In this document: positions 29,760 through 38,465 of the stretch, piece by piece
Position numbering within the stretch: position 1 is the stretch's first letter
Layout of the letters: every line of letters starts with the position of its first letter
NCBI GenBank assembly: GCA_016936735.1
Contig: JAFGXH010000018.1
Location: forward strand, 1 to 40,662
From: a bacterium
GTDB lineage: Bacteria > UBP6 > JAFGXH01
DNA: 40,662 bases
Direction: 5' to 3'
Position numbers and translations under genes: made by a program
The notes under the pieces: model-generated
Databases searched by the model: none
What the model saw: the letters and a program-made list of their open reading frames with translations, nothing else
Told to the model about the DNA's origin: nothing

Positions 29760-29786
29760 ATGAACAGTGTACTTTAGTGCACTGCA
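29760..29786 (-). repeat. Hairpin repeat type A (opposite orientation to the upstream copy): atgaacagtgtactttagtgcactgca
   Basis: Exact reverse complement of 27483-27509. Confidence 0.92.
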
Positions 29787-29814
29787 GGATAAAAATGTAG
29801 TATGAGATAAAAAA
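29781..29814. repeat. Direct repeat actgcaggataaaaatgtagtatgagataaaaaa
   Basis: Near-identical to 29675-29708. Confidence 0.85.
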
Positions 29815-29881
29815 CACTTGAAATTTATTTATACTGAGTTATATTATTAATACTATTCATTTAACAACGTTGGAGGAAAAT

Positions 29882-30370
29882 ATGGAAGATGCTATTAAAT
29901 TTCAGTTAAAAAAGGAGCAATTACCTGCAATTCTTGAGAAAATTAAAGAGATTAAAGAGTCTCTTGATGGATTAAAGGAGTTAACAAAAGATGATAAAAA
30001 GTCTTTAAACAAAGTTGGGGATTCTGCTATTGCATTTGTCTCAAAAGCTGCTGAAATCGTGACTCATGATGATAGCTTTTTACCTAGATCATTTGATGTT
30101 GACTCTTTTAAAGTTAATATTGAAACATTTACAACTCTTGGTGAGATTCTAAAACAGTATGAGATTTTGCAACAAAAAATAGTTGATACTCATCTTATTT
30201 TAGCAGATATCTGTTATAGAAAAGCTTTAGATATATATAAATATGCAAAAATCGATGGCTCAAATGGAAAACATAAAGTTATTATTGCATCTATGTCTAA
30301 ACACTTTAATAAACCTGTTAAAAAAAAGAGTGAAGAGAAAGAGGTTGTAAAAGAGATTGTAGAGAAATAA
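29882..30370 (+). CDS. Conserved hypothetical, mainly alpha-helical protein
   Basis: Intact ORF with ggagg Shine-Dalgarno before ATG 29882; no family recognised. Confidence 0.65.
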   Translation: MEDAIKFQLKKEQLPAILEKIKEIKESLDGLKELTKDDKKSLNKVGDSAIAFVSKAAEIVTHDDSFLPRSFDVDSFKVNIETFTTLGEILKQYEILQQKIVDTHLILADICYRKALDIYKYAKIDGSNGKHKVIIASMSKHFNKPVKKKSEEKEVVKEIVEK

Positions 30371-30375
30371 AAGCT

Positions 30376-30463
30376 GTTCCCCCTCGCCTTGTAGAAGCGG
30401 GTTCCTTAAAAATGCTAAAGCATTTTTAGGGTGCGAGGGAGAGGGGGCTATGGGGTGAGGGAG
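30376..30463. repeat. GC-rich nested hairpin element with five G-runs (ccccctcgcc...taaaaatgct-aa-agcattttta...gcgagggagagggggctatggggtgaggg)
   Basis: Read directly; 10-bp inner stem at about 30407-30428; outer C-rich/G-rich arms. Confidence 0.75.
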
Positions 30464-30524
30464 ATTAGAGATTTTATTAAGTTAAATTAAAGAAAAGTGT
30501 AGTAAATAGGCTAGGGGGTGAGGG
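30462..30524 (+). repeat. 63-bp repeat, copy 1 (agattagagattttattaagttaaattaaagaaaagtgtagtaaataggctagggggtgaggg)
   Basis: 58/63 identical to 30972-31034; directly abuts partial copy 2 at 30525-30548. Confidence 0.88.
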
Positions 30525-30548
30525 AGATTGTAGATATTTATTAAGTTA
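30525..30548 (+). repeat. 63-bp repeat, partial copy 2 (agattgtagatatttattaagtta)
   Basis: Matches the start of the copy 3 unit with one inserted T. Confidence 0.8.
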
Positions 30549-30567
30549 TTTTATAAAAGGAGAATAA

Positions 30568-30990
30568 ATGGCTTTAGTTACATGGAATGATTCATTTGAA
30601 ACTGGAGATACTAATGTAGATAAACAGCATAAAGAGCTATTTAAAATGGTTAATGATCTACATGAATCAATACTTGCTGGTAAAGGGAAAGAGATTCTTG
30701 TTAAAACATTAGATATGTTGGCTCAATATGTTGTAATACATTTTAAAACAGAAGAGGAGATGATGTTACATTATAAATATCCAAGATATGTTGAACATAA
30801 AGCTATTCATGATAAATTAACAAAAGAGGCAGTTGATATAATAGAGAACTATAAATCTGGAAAACTTGTTCTATCAATAACTCTATCACGTTTCCTCTCT
30901 GATTGGATTCAAAATCATATAAAAGGGAATGATATGGATATGATTTGGTTTATACAGAGAGCAAAAGAGGCAGATTGTAGATATTATTAA
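30568..30990 (+). CDS. Bacteriohemerythrin
   Basis: WNDSFETGDTNVDKQHKELFKMVNDLH, HFKTEEEMMLHYKYPRYVEHKAIHDKL, WIQNHIKGNDMDM O2-binding di-iron signature. Confidence 0.95.
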   Translation: MALVTWNDSFETGDTNVDKQHKELFKMVNDLHESILAGKGKEILVKTLDMLAQYVVIHFKTEEEMMLHYKYPRYVEHKAIHDKLTKEAVDIIENYKSGKLVLSITLSRFLSDWIQNHIKGNDMDMIWFIQRAKEADCRYY

Positions 30991-31034
30991 GTTAAACTAA
31001 AGAAAAATGTAGTAAATAGGCTAGGGGGTGAGGG
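30972..31034 (+). repeat. 63-bp repeat, copy 3; its first 19 bases are the 3' end and stop codon of the hemerythrin gene
   Basis: agattgtagatattattaagttaaactaaagaaaaatgtagtaaataggctagggggtgaggg. Confidence 0.88.
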
Positions 31035-31044
31035 CTATTGAATA

Positions 31045-31908
31045 CTACTCAGAGACTGTTAACACTCTCCAATCCATACCACCACGATCATCTTGTGCAA
31101 TGATATAGATTTTATAGGAACCTCCATCTTTTGGAGGGCTAAAACTGTTCTCATCAAACTCTTCAAGGGTTTCATCTCTTTTTTGATTGGTATAAAAGTA
31201 GTCTATTGAGCCTTTTGTGGATACCCAAGAGAATGTTATTCTTTCATCAACCTCTTGGTCATCATAGTTTAACTGTTTTTCAAAAGAGTCTTGTGTAACA
31301 GCAGCTTTGAAATCTACATCCTCTGTTAATGCTTGAAGAGTATCACTCTCAAGTTTAGTGTCATTCATGTAGATATCACTCAATACAGGATTGCTATTTT
31401 TCTCTGCATCAGCCTGAACAACTTTAACTCTTTTAAAAGAGATTAAGAAGCTTGAAGGATCTACTCCTCCTGAACCCATCGCTAGGTTAGTGCAGTTCTC
31501 CATTGTATCTTCACAAAGAATCAGCACAACATATAAAAGCTTCTCCTCTTGACCAAAAGCGGTTAATGAGTCCTCTGGAATTCTGAATGTATGAGTATCA
31601 CTCTCGAATCCAGGCTGACCAATTATACCTCCACCCTCAAAATTCATACAGGATAGGAAACTTCCATTGCTTCCATCAACAGCCTCAGGGTCACACACTA
31701 ACCAAACATTGTGGTATTCACCTGTATAATCCTCTGGTGCTGTTATTAAAGTTGTCAAAGTAACCTCTTCACCAGGGGATGCCCAAGGTTTATCTGCCTT
31801 TATTCCTAAAACTCTTAGCTTATTAACCTCAACAGGAGAGGTCATCTCTGGACCACAACCATAAAAAAGTGTAGCCATTAATAAAATAGATAGTATATAT
31901 TTCTTCAT
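31045..31908 (-). CDS. Lipoprotein of unknown function, translationally coupled to the upstream TonB-dependent receptor
   Basis: Lipobox MATLFYGCGPE; start ATG 31908 overlaps the receptor stop (TAATG). Confidence 0.75.
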   Translation of the reverse strand: MKKYILSILLMATLFYGCGPEMTSPVEVNKLRVLGIKADKPWASPGEEVTLTTLITAPEDYTGEYHNVWLVCDPEAVDGSNGSFLSCMNFEGGGIIGQPGFESDTHTFRIPEDSLTAFGQEEKLLYVVLILCEDTMENCTNLAMGSGGVDPSSFLISFKRVKVVQADAEKNSNPVLSDIYMNDTKLESDTLQALTEDVDFKAAVTQDSFEKQLNYDDQEVDERITFSWVSTKGSIDYFYTNQKRDETLEEFDENSFSPPKDGGSYKIYIIAQDDRGGMDWRVLTVSE

Positions 31909-34900
31909 TACCACTCTCCTTTTATACCAAATGATGGAAAAATAGGCAATCCCTCAACTTTCTGACTCTCACTATAGTCATAGTTATAGTCAACACCCTC
32001 TTGATTTTTATAGTAGGTGACATTCTGAACATCGAGATATGCTGTAAGTGTCCAGAGTTTAAACTGCCAAGTTTTATCAATTCTAATATCAAGTTGAAAG
32101 AATGGCTCATTTCTTTTGGATAGTGCCTCTCCATATATAGGTGAATAGGTTGCATTATCGGAATCAAACACAGAGCCTGTTATAGGTGTCTCTGGTGAAC
32201 CTGTAACATATCTTAATCTTGCTCCAACCTCGAAGCCATAAGGTAGCTTATATGAACCCAAAATAGTCAATATATGTGTTTGGTCAAATCTAAATAGCTC
32301 CCAATCCTCCCAAGGATGCTCTTTTCTTTCAGCTCTCATAAGAGTGTATGATATCCATCCAAAGAATCTTTTTGAAAGATTGTGTCTAATAAATAGCTCC
32401 ATACCATAAGCACGACCCTTTCCATCATTATTAACCATCTCGCTTGTAACTTCACCATCAATAACAACCTTCTCATCACTAGATACGATAAGATCTCTTT
32501 GGTCATTATAGAAGAACTCAATAGATGTTGTGATATCATCATTGAACCTATACTCAGCACCAAGAGAGTATTGGATACTATATTGAGCCTCTGTATCTGG
32601 ATTACCAACAAAACTATCTGTCTGTTCAATAGATGCAGGCATATGAAAAACCCCTGCAGAGCCTTTTAATAACCAATCATCTGTTAATGTGTAGAAAACA
32701 CCTAATCTAGGATCTACAGTTATCTGTTCAGAGTTTTGGAAATAGTCAAATCTAACTCCAGGAACAGCTTTAAATTTACCAAATGTTCCTATTGCCTCAA
32801 TATATATTGCAGGATAGATTGTGCTTCCCTCCTCAATCTGTCTCTCTTTTTCATAAGAGCCAATTGGTTCAAACTCTGCTGAGTTCTGTTCTGCACTTGA
32901 AAATTTAGGTGCTAAGACATCTGCTTTATAGAATTGAGCTATAGAGTCAACACCAAAGTTAAAGGTTATATTGGAGTTAAGCTTATACTCCAGGTTCTCT
33001 CTTAATAGAATTGTCCAAGCAGATATATTAAAGTCAAGTAGACTTCCTAAAAATATATCATTAGAGGAGTATTGTAATCCAACAGAGAGGTCTGAAACTA
33101 GATTTTTTGAGAATTTATGTTCCCAAGAGCTTTTTATTGTAGAGAAGTATGTAGTAAAGCCAAAGGCTCCCTCTATATTAGGGTCTCCTGTAGGCTTACC
33201 AAGATATAGTTCAAAGTTATCATGGCTTCCATAAAGGGCAAATGTAAACTTATCTTTCTTTGTAAATTGGTTATTATACTGTAACTGCCAATCATAATAT
33301 ACAGGAAGAGCAACCACAATATCAGAAACACTATCTGGAAGAATAGCAGGAAGAACCGTATCAATATAGCTTCTTCTAAATGCAACTGCAACTCCTGAGT
33401 CATCATCAATAGGAATCTCAACCATAGCTGAAGTGTCAATAAGGTCAATATCTACAAAACCATGGATATTTTTATTATCTTTTTTGGTTATTACATCTTT
33501 TGTTTTAACATCTATAATACCACCAAGGGAGCGACCATATTTAACAGAGTAGCCTCCAGGAAAATATGAGACATCTTGAAGAAGTTCAGAGTTATATACT
33601 GATGTTAAACCACCAAAATGGTAAAGAAGAGGGACTCTAAAGCCATCAATAAATATCTCGCTCTCTCTATTTGAGCTACCACGGATAATAATTTGACCAG
33701 ATAACCCACCAGCTCTAGATACACCTGGAAGATTTTGAACAACTTTTATAGCATCACCACTTGTTCCAGGAACTTTTAAAAGCTCTTGAACCTGAATAGT
33801 CTGTTTAGTAACCTCTTTTCTAGCCTTTCTTGAAACAACAGTTAACTCATAAGGATTAATATCATCCTTAGGGATATAGACTGTCATAACAACAAGGCTA
33901 CCTTTTTTAACATCCTCTTTACTTTCAAAGCGAAGGAAGTTATCTTTTTCAGGAACTAATATAGTATATTCACCATCTTTTAGGTTTTTGAATAGGAATT
34001 TTCCATCTGAATCACTAATAGTTTCAAAGCTGTTTTTATCAGAGTCAATTGCATAAACAAGAGCGTTAGCGATTGGTTCTCTGCTACCATAAGCATAAAG
34101 GGAACCTTTAACAGAGTCATACTCTGCTGTCTCAACAATAAGGGTTTCATCCTTTTTAGCCTTCTCAATCTCCTCTTGAGTAGCCTTCTCTTCAGCTTTA
34201 ATAACAAAATTATATTGATAAGTTATTCTAACTGGAACAGGTTTATCCTGATATTCAGCTGGAGTAAACTCAAACTGTTTTACTGCCTCAATAGCTGGCT
34301 CATTAAACTGCTCATTTGTTGTTTGAATAACCCCTGTATTTATGATTTTTCCAGCCTCATCTAAGTCAATAAATAGAAGAACGGCACCTTCGACTTTCTG
34401 TTTTTTTAATTCGATAGGGTAGTTAGCCTCAACGAACTTTTTTAATTCAGGAAATTTTGATAATGTTGGAGCCTCTTCAGCCTTAGTTTCATCTGTATTG
34501 GTATTTGTTGCCTCTGTTGTGTTGGCTGTTGTAGTTTCAACTGCCTTATCATTATTGTTGAGGGTAGATTGTTGGCTAGTTTGTGTCCTATTGGTGGAGT
34601 CTGTTGAAGCAGTGTTGCCTGTTGTTGACTCTGTTTTGGCCTGAGTGTTACCGTTAGACCCCTCTTGGGTAGCCTCAGTTGCCTCCTGCTTAGCCTCAGT
34701 TGCCTCTTGCTTAGCCTCAGTTGCCTCTTGCTTAACCTCTGTTGCTTCTTGCTTAACCTCAGTTGCCTCCTGCTTAACCTCAGTTGCCTCCTGCTTAACC
34801 TCAGTTGCCTCCTGCTTAGCCTCAGTTGCCTCTTGCTTAGCCTCTGTTGCCTCCTGCTTAGCCTCTTCTCCATTTTTCACAACAACAATAGTCTCTCTAT

Positions 34901-35324
34901 CATTTAGTGTTATCACTTCCGCTTTAGGTGAAGGCTTTTTATCAATCTCCTCTTTCTCTTTTTTATAGGCAGAGTTCTCTTTTAATGAATCTATTTTGAT
35001 AGGTTGACTCTCTCCAAAGCTATATGTAAAATAGATTTTTATTGAAATAGCATGATCTTTGTATTTTGCTGGAGAGAATTTCAGTTTTCTAAACCCTTTA
35101 TTTAATGCTTTTTCCCAATCTGGGCCAGAGCTTTTAAGAAAACCATATTTCTCTATCTTACCATCTTTAGAAAGTTCAACAAAGGCCTTAACAAAACCTT
35201 TATCAGACTCTTTTCCTTTTGGAAAATCGATATTAGTGGCTTCAAAAGTTGGTTCTTGAGATAGTTCAATCCCAAAAATAGATAAAGCAACTAAAAATAG
35301 TAGTACAAAAAGGGATACTTTCAA
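31908..35324 (-). CDS. TonB-dependent receptor with two N-terminal TonB_C-like domains, heptapeptide repeat linker, carboxypeptidase-regulatory-like domain, plug and barrel
   Basis: TonB_C-like VKAFVELSKDGKIEKYGFLKSSGPDWEKALNKGFRKLKFSPAKYKDHAISIKI and VEGAVLLFIDLDEAGKIINTGVIQTTNEQFNEPAIEAVKQFEFTPAEYQDKPVPVRITYQYNF; plug GDAIKVVQNLPGVSRAGGLSGQIIIRGSSNRESEIFIDGFRVPLLYHFGG. Confidence 0.9.
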   Translation of the reverse strand: MKVSLFVLLFLVALSIFGIELSQEPTFEATNIDFPKGKESDKGFVKAFVELSKDGKIEKYGFLKSSGPDWEKALNKGFRKLKFSPAKYKDHAISIKIYFTYSFGESQPIKIDSLKENSAYKKEKEEIDKKPSPKAEVITLNDRETIVVVKNGEEAKQEATEAKQEATEAKQEATEVKQEATEVKQEATEVKQEATEVKQEATEAKQEATEAKQEATEATQEGSNGNTQAKTESTTGNTASTDSTNRTQTSQQSTLNNNDKAVETTTANTTEATNTNTDETKAEEAPTLSKFPELKKFVEANYPIELKKQKVEGAVLLFIDLDEAGKIINTGVIQTTNEQFNEPAIEAVKQFEFTPAEYQDKPVPVRITYQYNFVIKAEEKATQEEIEKAKKDETLIVETAEYDSVKGSLYAYGSREPIANALVYAIDSDKNSFETISDSDGKFLFKNLKDGEYTILVPEKDNFLRFESKEDVKKGSLVVMTVYIPKDDINPYELTVVSRKARKEVTKQTIQVQELLKVPGTSGDAIKVVQNLPGVSRAGGLSGQIIIRGSSNRESEIFIDGFRVPLLYHFGGLTSVYNSELLQDVSYFPGGYSVKYGRSLGGIIDVKTKDVITKKDNKNIHGFVDIDLIDTSAMVEIPIDDDSGVAVAFRRSYIDTVLPAILPDSVSDIVVALPVYYDWQLQYNNQFTKKDKFTFALYGSHDNFELYLGKPTGDPNIEGAFGFTTYFSTIKSSWEHKFSKNLVSDLSVGLQYSSNDIFLGSLLDFNISAWTILLRENLEYKLNSNITFNFGVDSIAQFYKADVLAPKFSSAEQNSAEFEPIGSYEKERQIEEGSTIYPAIYIEAIGTFGKFKAVPGVRFDYFQNSEQITVDPRLGVFYTLTDDWLLKGSAGVFHMPASIEQTDSFVGNPDTEAQYSIQYSLGAEYRFNDDITTSIEFFYNDQRDLIVSSDEKVVIDGEVTSEMVNNDGKGRAYGMELFIRHNLSKRFFGWISYTLMRAERKEHPWEDWELFRFDQTHILTILGSYKLPYGFEVGARLRYVTGSPETPITGSVFDSDNATYSPIYGEALSKRNEPFFQLDIRIDKTWQFKLWTLTAYLDVQNVTYYKNQEGVDYNYDYSESQKVEGLPIFPSFGIKGEW
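34674..34862 (-). repeat. 9 x 21-bp in-frame tandem repeat encoding (A/V)KQEATE
   Basis: 189 bp = 9 x 21, read directly from DNA and protein. Confidence 0.95.
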
Positions 35325-35539
35325 TGAACACTCCTTAATTCCTAAACAAAATAAAGGTAAACATTTTAGATAATTTTGTCAATAGTTTTCAATATTTGAC
35401 AATAAAAAACATCCTTACAAACCTATTAAACACCATAAACTCAAAAAACTGTTATCAAAAAGATAATCTTTATTGATATCACACTAAAAATATAGCAAAT
35501 AAACCTAAGTAATATAGTAATAATCTAAAAAAAGTGATG

Positions 35540-36406
35540 TTATTTCTGTTTTTTGATGTTTTTAAGATTTCTTTTATAGCAACTCAAGGTGTTTAGCATT
35601 AAAGAGGCTATTGTCATAGGGCCAACTCCGCCAGGAACAGGAGTGATAAACTCTGCATTCTCTGAGGCCTCCTCAAAATCAACATCACCAACAAAACCAC
35701 CATCATACTCATTCATACCAACATCAATAACAGTAGCTCCCTCTTTTATCCAAGAGCCTTTAACAAAATTTGCCTTTCCAACTGCTGAAACAACAATATC
35801 TGCATTTTTTACAATTGATTTTAATCCCTCTGTTTTTGAGTGGCAAATTGTAACTGTTGCATCTTTTTGAAGTAGTAGGTGTGCTACAGGTTTTCCAACA
35901 ATATTGGAGCGACCAATAACAACAGCGTTTCTTCCTGAAATAGGTATATCATATGCTTCAAAAAGCATCATAATCCCTCTTGGAGTACAGGGTTGAATAG
36001 AGTCTCTTCCCAAGAATAGATTACCTGTATTAAGTGGATGAAAGCCATCAACATCCTTTTCTGGAGAGATCTCTCTGAGTATGTTTGCCTCTTTAATATG
36101 TTTTGGTAAAGGTAATTGAAGTAGAATTGCATCAATATCTGAATCATTATTAAGAAATTTTATCACATCTAATAGCTCTTTCTCTTTTGATTTTGCTGGA
36201 AGACGATACTCGTGGCTATCTATTTTTGCATTTTTACAGGCTCTTATTTTATTTCTTACATAAACTGCAGATGCAGGGTCTTCACCTACCATAACAACAG
36301 CTAAAGAGGGAGCTCTTAAGCCTTTCTCTAAATATGTTATTACATCTAGGGCAACCTCCTCTATCACTCTTTTACTTAGAGATTTCCCATCCAAAATAGT
36401 TGTCAT
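35540..36406 (-). CDS. folD: Bifunctional methylenetetrahydrofolate dehydrogenase/cyclohydrolase
   Basis: AVVMVGEDPASAVYVRNKIRAC, ILLQLPLPKHI, PCTPRGIMMLFEAYDIPISGRNAVVIGRSNIVGKPVAHLLL, TPVPGGVGPMTIASLM. Confidence 0.95.
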   Translation of the reverse strand: MTTILDGKSLSKRVIEEVALDVITYLEKGLRAPSLAVVMVGEDPASAVYVRNKIRACKNAKIDSHEYRLPAKSKEKELLDVIKFLNNDSDIDAILLQLPLPKHIKEANILREISPEKDVDGFHPLNTGNLFLGRDSIQPCTPRGIMMLFEAYDIPISGRNAVVIGRSNIVGKPVAHLLLQKDATVTICHSKTEGLKSIVKNADIVVSAVGKANFVKGSWIKEGATVIDVGMNEYDGGFVGDVDFEEASENAEFITPVPGGVGPMTIASLMLNTLSCYKRNLKNIKKQK

Positions 36407-36457
36407 TAATCCCTCCAAATTATTAAGGTAAATATTTAACACTTTTTGATTTAAGAT

Positions 36458-37666
36458 TCAATATCTTTTCTCAATCTCTTTTGCAACACAAAAGGCTGTT
36501 GTAAATGCTGCTTGAAGATTAAAGCCACCAGTATCACCATCTAAATCTAATATCTCTCCTGAAAAATAGAGATTATCAATAATTTTAGATGAAAATGTTA
36601 AATCATTAACCTCTTTTAGAGATACTCCACCAGCAGTAGACATCGCCACATAGAGATTTCCTATTTCATTAATAATCAATTCAAAAGATGTTGCAGTTTT
36701 TGCTATTTCATTGATATCTTTTTTCCCTATTTCAGCTATTTTTTTATCATAAAGGGGAAAAAATTTCTCAATAAAACTCTCAGGAAAATCAAATTTTTTT
36801 AAAAATGTTTTTAATAAAACTTTGCCATTAATTTTAGCACTCCCTTTAAAACTCTCAATAAAGCTATTTATATTACCATTTTTTGTGAAATTGATATTGA
36901 GTTTATCACCAATATCAAAATATCTTGATATATCAAGAATTCCAGGTCCAGATAATCCTTTATGAGTAAAACCAATATCACCAATAGTATCTAAAAATTT
37001 TTTTCCATTTTTAAATAGTGTAATTCCTATTTTTTCAAAAGATATACCTGTTAATTCTGCAAATGGATTTGGTGTGAAATAAAGAGGTGTTAATGCTGGT
37101 TTTATTGGAATAATTGTGTGTCCTAATTGTTTTGCAATACTGTAACCATCACCAGAGGAGCCAGTAAAAGGAAAAGAGGAGCCTCCTGTTGCTAAAACAA
37201 CATATTTTGATCTATACTCATTTTCTAAAGTTTTAACAATAAAAAGCTCACCAATTTTAGTAATTTCTAAAACTGTAGAGGATCTGTTTATTTTCACACC
37301 ATTCTCTATTGCCAATTTTACCAAAAGCTCTAAAACATCTTTTGAGCTTTCTGATTTAGGGAAAACTTTTCCATTTTTGTTTGTAAATATTGGTAATCCA
37401 TTTTTTACAAAAAAATTAATTAAATCTAAATTACCAAATTTATAGAGTCCTTTTTTTAAAAATTCCCCATTTTTACCATATTTTGTTAAAAATTCTTTGG
37501 AGTCACAACTATTTGTTATATTACATTTTCCAGAACCTGCAAGAAGCAGTTTTCTACCTAATTTATCGTTTTTCTCTAAAAGAAGTGTTTTTCCTTTTCT
37601 TAAATTAGCGGCACAAAAAAGGGCCCCAGCTCCACCACCAACAATTATTGTATCATAATAAATCAT
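36458..37666 (-). CDS. NAD(P)/FAD-dependent oxidoreductase, HI0933/YhiN family
   Basis: YYDTIIVGGGAGALFCAANL, LLAGSGKCNITNS, FTHKGLSGPGILDIS, TAGGVSLKEV, LDLDGDTGGFNLQAAFTTA. Confidence 0.93.
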   Translation of the reverse strand: MIYYDTIIVGGGAGALFCAANLRKGKTLLLEKNDKLGRKLLLAGSGKCNITNSCDSKEFLTKYGKNGEFLKKGLYKFGNLDLINFFVKNGLPIFTNKNGKVFPKSESSKDVLELLVKLAIENGVKINRSSTVLEITKIGELFIVKTLENEYRSKYVVLATGGSSFPFTGSSGDGYSIAKQLGHTIIPIKPALTPLYFTPNPFAELTGISFEKIGITLFKNGKKFLDTIGDIGFTHKGLSGPGILDISRYFDIGDKLNINFTKNGNINSFIESFKGSAKINGKVLLKTFLKKFDFPESFIEKFFPLYDKKIAEIGKKDINEIAKTATSFELIINEIGNLYVAMSTAGGVSLKEVNDLTFSSKIIDNLYFSGEILDLDGDTGGFNLQAAFTTAFCVAKEIEKRY

Positions 37667-37800
37667 TATAAACTCTCTTTATATAATAAGAAATAATTTT
37701 TACTCAAAAAAGTAAATTTTGATTATATCAATAAAAATAATCAAATCAACCATTAATTATTACTGTTTTTAAAAAAAATAAAGAGTTTTAAAATAGAGAT

Positions 37801-38277
37801 TTATTTGGGAAGTGATGCTAAAACAAAATAGGCTCCCTCACCTCTATTTGCAAAATTGCAGTTGTCATAGAATGTTTCTTCAATTTTTGAGCCAGTAACA
37901 ATTTTTGTTGCCTGCTCTTTAATTAAACTTCTAATGACAGTTGTTCTATCAATATTTTGAGCACCTTCACCCTCTTTTGTTCTTATAAACTCATCAACTG
38001 TTTGAGAATCAACTTTGATTTGAGTCTCTAAGGTTTTTGAGAGTTCAAGACGAGCTTTAGTTTGTGCTGCCTCAAGTGAACGCTCTGGATATGGATCTGG
38101 CATTGCAAAACCAACTGCATGAATCATGCCCTTTTTTTTGGGAAGTTTTGTTACCCATTTAGGCATTTTATTACATTTTGCTCCCCAGCGATCTACAAAA
38201 CTTCTTGAACTTGAACCACAACTAGTAAATAGTGGTATGAATGAGATTATTAAAATCATTAAAGCCAACTTTTTCAT
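37801..38277 (-). CDS. LPP20-family-like lipoprotein
   Basis: Lipobox IPLFTSCGSS; MPKWVTKLPKKKGMIHAVGFA...SLEAAQTKARLELSKTLETQIKV pattern. Confidence 0.7.
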   Translation of the reverse strand: MKKLALMILIISFIPLFTSCGSSSRSFVDRWGAKCNKMPKWVTKLPKKKGMIHAVGFAMPDPYPERSLEAAQTKARLELSKTLETQIKVDSQTVDEFIRTKEGEGAQNIDRTTVIRSLIKEQATKIVTGSKIEETFYDNCNFANRGEGAYFVLASLPK

Positions 38278-38465
38278 GAGACACTCCTTTTATTACAACC
38301 ATATTATACTCATTTTATATTCTGAGTCAAAAAGAATATTAAAATAGACAAGCTATTTAAGAAAAATATTCACAAAAATTTTAAAAAAATCTATTTTTTT
38401 TTTAACTACTTTATTTTTTAACAAAATATTTTATCTAAAAGTAGGATAAAACTATTTTATATCTC

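Noticed and set aside
27357-29814. CRISPR-like array around fbp
   Set aside because: Repeats are few, in mixed orientation, irregularly spaced and separated by a gene; no cas genes
31922-34207. Internal ORFs within the TonB-dependent receptor (31922..32167, 32336..32629, 32971..33234, 33173..33448, 33980..34207)
   Set aside because: Alternate-frame ORFs inside a gene with strong domain support
34674-34862. CRISPR or non-coding satellite
   Set aside because: 21-bp units without spacers, in frame with the receptor
34442-34968. Long ORFs on the plus strand and in another minus frame across the repeat (34645..34968, 34665..34907, 34442..34873)
   Set aside because: Shadow ORFs: a 21-bp period keeps several frames open over the KQEATE repeat; low-complexity translations with no start context
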